Below, piece by piece: positions 61,676 to 64,000 of a stretch of DNA of 64,000 nt. The stretch is taken from the NCBI RefSeq assembly GCF_020509005.1, contig NC_063014.1, positions 3,100,001 to 3,164,000 of the forward strand, read 5' to 3'. The position numbers and the translations under genes were made by a program. The notes below the pieces were generated by a model. That model did no database searches. It was not told where the DNA came from and saw only the letters and a program-made list of their open reading frames with translations. The stretch is from Fulvia fulva (lineage: Eukaryota > Ascomycota > Dothideomycetes > Mycosphaerellales > Mycosphaerellaceae). The stretch's first letter is position 1, and each line of letters starts with the position of its first letter.

Positions 61676-63910
61676 ATGTCTAACCAAGCAGTCAACACGA
61701 GCCCTCTCAGCACACACGAGCCAGGCGTCGTTGGGATCTATGGCGTCTCAGGTTCCGGCAAGTCTACCATCAAAACTAACCTCAGTCAAGCCCTGGCACA
61801 AGAATTCATCTTCTACGAGGGTACAGAAGTGCTACTCAAGGCGGTCAAGCGCGATCTACAAGCTTTCAAGAACTCAGACGAGCAGACCAGACTACAGGGA
61901 CGCACACAAGCCATTCGAAACATTGTGCAGTCCAGTACAGAGTCTGGCAAGGTAGCCGTTGTCACTGGACACTTTGCCTTGCCGTCGAAGCAGGAATCCA
62001 TCTTCCACGAAATATGGACACCCGCAGACGAAGCCTCCTACAATCTCATTGTCTACCTGGAAGTCTCGCCCGACCACCTTGCCAAAAGGATCAACCAAGA
62101 CGAGAACAGGGGTGATCGCAAAGTCCGCGATCCAGAGCAGCTCCGTGACTGGCAGGAGCAAGAGATTCACGGTCTACGTGCCAAGTGCTACAGTAACAAC
62201 ATCTTGTTCGTATCTGTCAACAATGATGATCCGAGCGCCGCCAAGATCACCATCGAGAAGATCCTGAAAGCTTTCAGCAGGCACAGTGAGAAGAAACAAT
62301 CTGCTCAGCTATTGTCAAAGCTTGAGAGCATCTTCGGTCCCGCTCCGCAGAAGAAGGAAGACCCGAAGCCACACGATGCCGTACTGGTCTTTGACGGCGA
62401 CAAGACTCTGGCTTCACAAGACACTGGTGAACTGATGTTGCCCAAGACGAACACTTCCGACCAGGCCACTCCACTCAAACAGCTCTTCTCTAGTGACCTT
62501 GGCTACTCCTTCGCGGCCTGGAGCCAAGCTGCTCTACTCTACGACGCTCTCGGTGATGATGCCGCCTTCGACAAGCAGTGCGAGGATGTCGCTGTTCAGG
62601 TCAACATACACCCAGTGTTCGTCGAGATGTTGAAGTCGACCCGAGACACCAAGCATGTTCGAGCCATCGTAGTCACCTGCGGATTGCAGCGCGTGTGGAA
62701 CAAAGTGTTGGAAAAGGCCGGTCTCTCTGATGTACTTCGTGTCGTTGGGAGTGGCAGATTCTCCGAGGGCTTTGTGGTCACACCTGAGGCTAAGAAGCAA
62801 GTTGTCGAGCGCCTACAGAAGGGCTATCGGCAGTACGTCTGGGTCTTTGGTGACAGTGAGAGTGATCTACCAATGCTCCAGGCCGCTGATGATGCGATCC
62901 TGGTCGTTGATGGTCAGAAGAGGAGTCAAAGCACCCAGGACAAGATCAGGGCTGCTTTGAGTGATGGCCTCCGTCCGCGCCAGCTGCTCATGTCTGGACC
63001 TGGCTCATCTTGGCTCAAAGATACCAGGGCACCGGTCATCTACATGAACAACCTGGAGTTCCGCAAGGCTCTATCTGGTGACTTCCACCTCATGCACACC
63101 TCCGACACATCTGCCTGCAAACTCCTCGCCACACCCATGCGCGACGCCTCCATCAGCAGCGCTACTCTCCGCAAAGCCCACCAGAACGCCGGCGAGTATA
63201 TCGCCCGAGAGCTCATCGCCAAGAAGATTGGCTTACAGCAGTACGACACCGACCATGTACAGGAAGGCAAGACCACCGATGGCTGGCGCCTCTTCCACGA
63301 GAACAAAATCACCATCATCGCCCTGATGCGTGGCGGCGAACCTATGGCCCTCGGCGTCAGTGAAGTCTTCCCACAAGCTATGTTCCTCCACGCCAAGAAA
63401 GCGACAAACGTGCTGCCAGAGCATCTTCACGGACAGTCGACTGTCATCTTAGTTGATTCCGTGATCAATGGAGGTGGTACTGCCGTGGAGTACGTCAAGC
63501 GTGTGCGTGGTCTTCGTCCGACGATACAGGTTGTGGTCGTCACGGGTGTTGCGCAGAAGGATGCTGTGAAGGAGAAAGGTAAGATGGAGGAGCAGCTTAA
63601 GGGTTGTGGAGAGGTGACTGTGGTTGCTTTGAGGGTTTCGGAGAATAGTTACCAGGGTAAAGGTGGGACTGATACTGGTGCGAGGTTGTTCAATACAACG
63701 GAGCTGGAGAAGGGAAGAGAAGATGGTCAGCAGGATGGCCAGCAGGATGGTCAAGAGGATGGTCAAGAGGATGGTCAAGAGGATGGTCAAGAGGATGGTC
63801 AAAAAGATGGTCAAGAGGATGGTCAAGAGGATGGTCAAAAGGATGGTCAAGAGCATGGTCAAGAGCATGGTCAACAGGAAGTGGTAGCACAGCCAGGATC
63901 CGCAGCTTAG
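61676..63910 (+). CDS. P-loop kinase / HAD phosphatase / uracil phosphoribosyltransferase-like fusion, 744 aa
   Basis: Single exon with ATG at 61,676. Three modules. (1) Residues about 15-205: P-loop nucleoside or nucleotide kinase-like, Walker A GVSGSGKST. (2) Residues about 235-440: HAD phosphatase with DGDKTL (motif I DxDxT) and FGDSESDLPML (motif IV), like phosphoserine-phosphatase-type HADs. (3) Residues about 460-670: UPRTase-like, with LRKAHQNAGEYIAREL, MRGGEPMALGV (the AGEPM-type site) and the PRPP loop ILVDSVINGGGTA. The order suggests a salvage or nucleotide-repair role joining kinase, phosphatase and phosphoribosyl transfer, but substrates are inferred. The tail is a tandem DGQx repeat (63,722-63,877), then EVVAQPGSAA. 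No lesions. Confidence 0.87.
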   Translation: MSNQAVNTSPLSTHEPGVVGIYGVSGSGKSTIKTNLSQALAQEFIFYEGTEVLLKAVKRDLQAFKNSDEQTRLQGRTQAIRNIVQSSTESGKVAVVTGHFALPSKQESIFHEIWTPADEASYNLIVYLEVSPDHLAKRINQDENRGDRKVRDPEQLRDWQEQEIHGLRAKCYSNNILFVSVNNDDPSAAKITIEKILKAFSRHSEKKQSAQLLSKLESIFGPAPQKKEDPKPHDAVLVFDGDKTLASQDTGELMLPKTNTSDQATPLKQLFSSDLGYSFAAWSQAALLYDALGDDAAFDKQCEDVAVQVNIHPVFVEMLKSTRDTKHVRAIVVTCGLQRVWNKVLEKAGLSDVLRVVGSGRFSEGFVVTPEAKKQVVERLQKGYRQYVWVFGDSESDLPMLQAADDAILVVDGQKRSQSTQDKIRAALSDGLRPRQLLMSGPGSSWLKDTRAPVIYMNNLEFRKALSGDFHLMHTSDTSACKLLATPMRDASISSATLRKAHQNAGEYIARELIAKKIGLQQYDTDHVQEGKTTDGWRLFHENKITIIALMRGGEPMALGVSEVFPQAMFLHAKKATNVLPEHLHGQSTVILVDSVINGGGTAVEYVKRVRGLRPTIQVVVVTGVAQKDAVKEKGKMEEQLKGCGEVTVVALRVSENSYQGKGGTDTGARLFNTTELEKGREDGQQDGQQDGQEDGQEDGQEDGQEDGQKDGQEDGQEDGQKDGQEHGQEHGQQEVVAQPGSAA
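63722..63877 (+). repeat. Coding minisatellite, 13 units of 12 bp (DGQx)
   Basis: Thirteen tandem 12-bp units encode DGQQ, DGQE, DGQK or HGQE near the C-terminus of the fusion protein. Because the unit is a multiple of three, copy-number change keeps the frame. The same strand is open in other frames across the array, an artefact of the repeat. Confidence 0.95.
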
Positions 63911-64000
63911 CCAATCACGATATGAAGATTGTTCGATGTAGGGTCAGCGATCTAGGTCAATCACCCAAGAACAACCTCTTTCCACCCATAGTTGATACCA

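Noticed and set aside
63449..63874. Minus-strand frame rich in Leu/Thr/Ile across the DGQx array
   Set aside because: Created by the 12-bp repeat. The plus frame belongs to a conserved enzyme.
50306..64000. Secondary-metabolite gene cluster
   Set aside because: Catalase, MFS transporter and hydrolase-like genes occur here, but no polyketide synthase, NRPS, terpene cyclase or pathway regulator is present.

Overview
The window is nuclear DNA of a filamentous ascomycete. The evidence is short spliceosomal introns (mostly 45-76 nt), fungus-specific families (DUF3433, NUR1, DUF6604, ACS-family transporters, F-box families), chromodomain Ty3 and Tad-like LINE elements, and a dense C-to-T scar at CpA typical of repeat-induced point mutation (RIP). 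The gene families suggest a Dothideomycete, but the species cannot be fixed from this window.

Left arm (1-29.9 kb), mostly genes. In order: a GH18 chitinase cut by the window edge; a DUF3433 membrane-protein pseudogene with two in-frame stops; a 230 bp ATT microsatellite; an F-box gene with a truncated paralogue upstream; NUR1 (nuclear rim); a RING protein; a GFA/CENP-V-type zinc protein; a multi-pass membrane protein; a DUF6604-like protein; VPS53 of the GARP complex; a P-loop GTPase with a GC-AG intron and an apparent frameshift; an alcohol dehydrogenase pseudogene; two small membrane proteins; the queuine tRNA-ribosyltransferase catalytic subunit, with a 10-nt microexon; a lysine-rich gene truncated by a 4-bp duplication; a DUF2237 protein; and a secreted alpha/beta hydrolase with a premature stop. 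Housekeeping genes (NUR1, VPS53, QTRT1) are intact. Several family-expanded genes are decaying.

Repeat block (about 29.9-50.1 kb). A minus-strand Ty1/copia remnant is followed by three head-to-tail Tad-like LINE copies. All are saturated with RIP-type changes: CpA and TpG are nearly gone and TpA is very high, while CpG survives. A young Ty3/gypsy chromovirus (42,481-49,702) is nested in the third LINE. It has 184 bp LTRs differing at one base, a GCTAG target duplication, a candidate self-priming site, a -1 frameshift heptamer at the gag-pol overlap, and only a few stop codons. One short patch inside its gag looks heavily RIPed while the rest does not.

Right arm (50.1-64 kb). In order: a secreted catalase; a 286 bp Tc1/mariner deletion derivative with TA duplication and a transposase tail; a six-exon ACS-family MFS transporter; a GPI-type secreted protein with an apparent frameshift; an F-box protein; and a protein joining a P-loop kinase, a HAD phosphatase and a uracil-phosphoribosyltransferase-like domain, ending in a DGQx minisatellite. 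The genes do not form an obvious pathway or biosynthetic cluster. The strongest candidates for unusual biology are the kinase-HAD-PRTase fusion, the self-priming/frameshifting Ty3 element with patchy RIP, and the microexon holding the catalytic Asp of the queuine enzyme.
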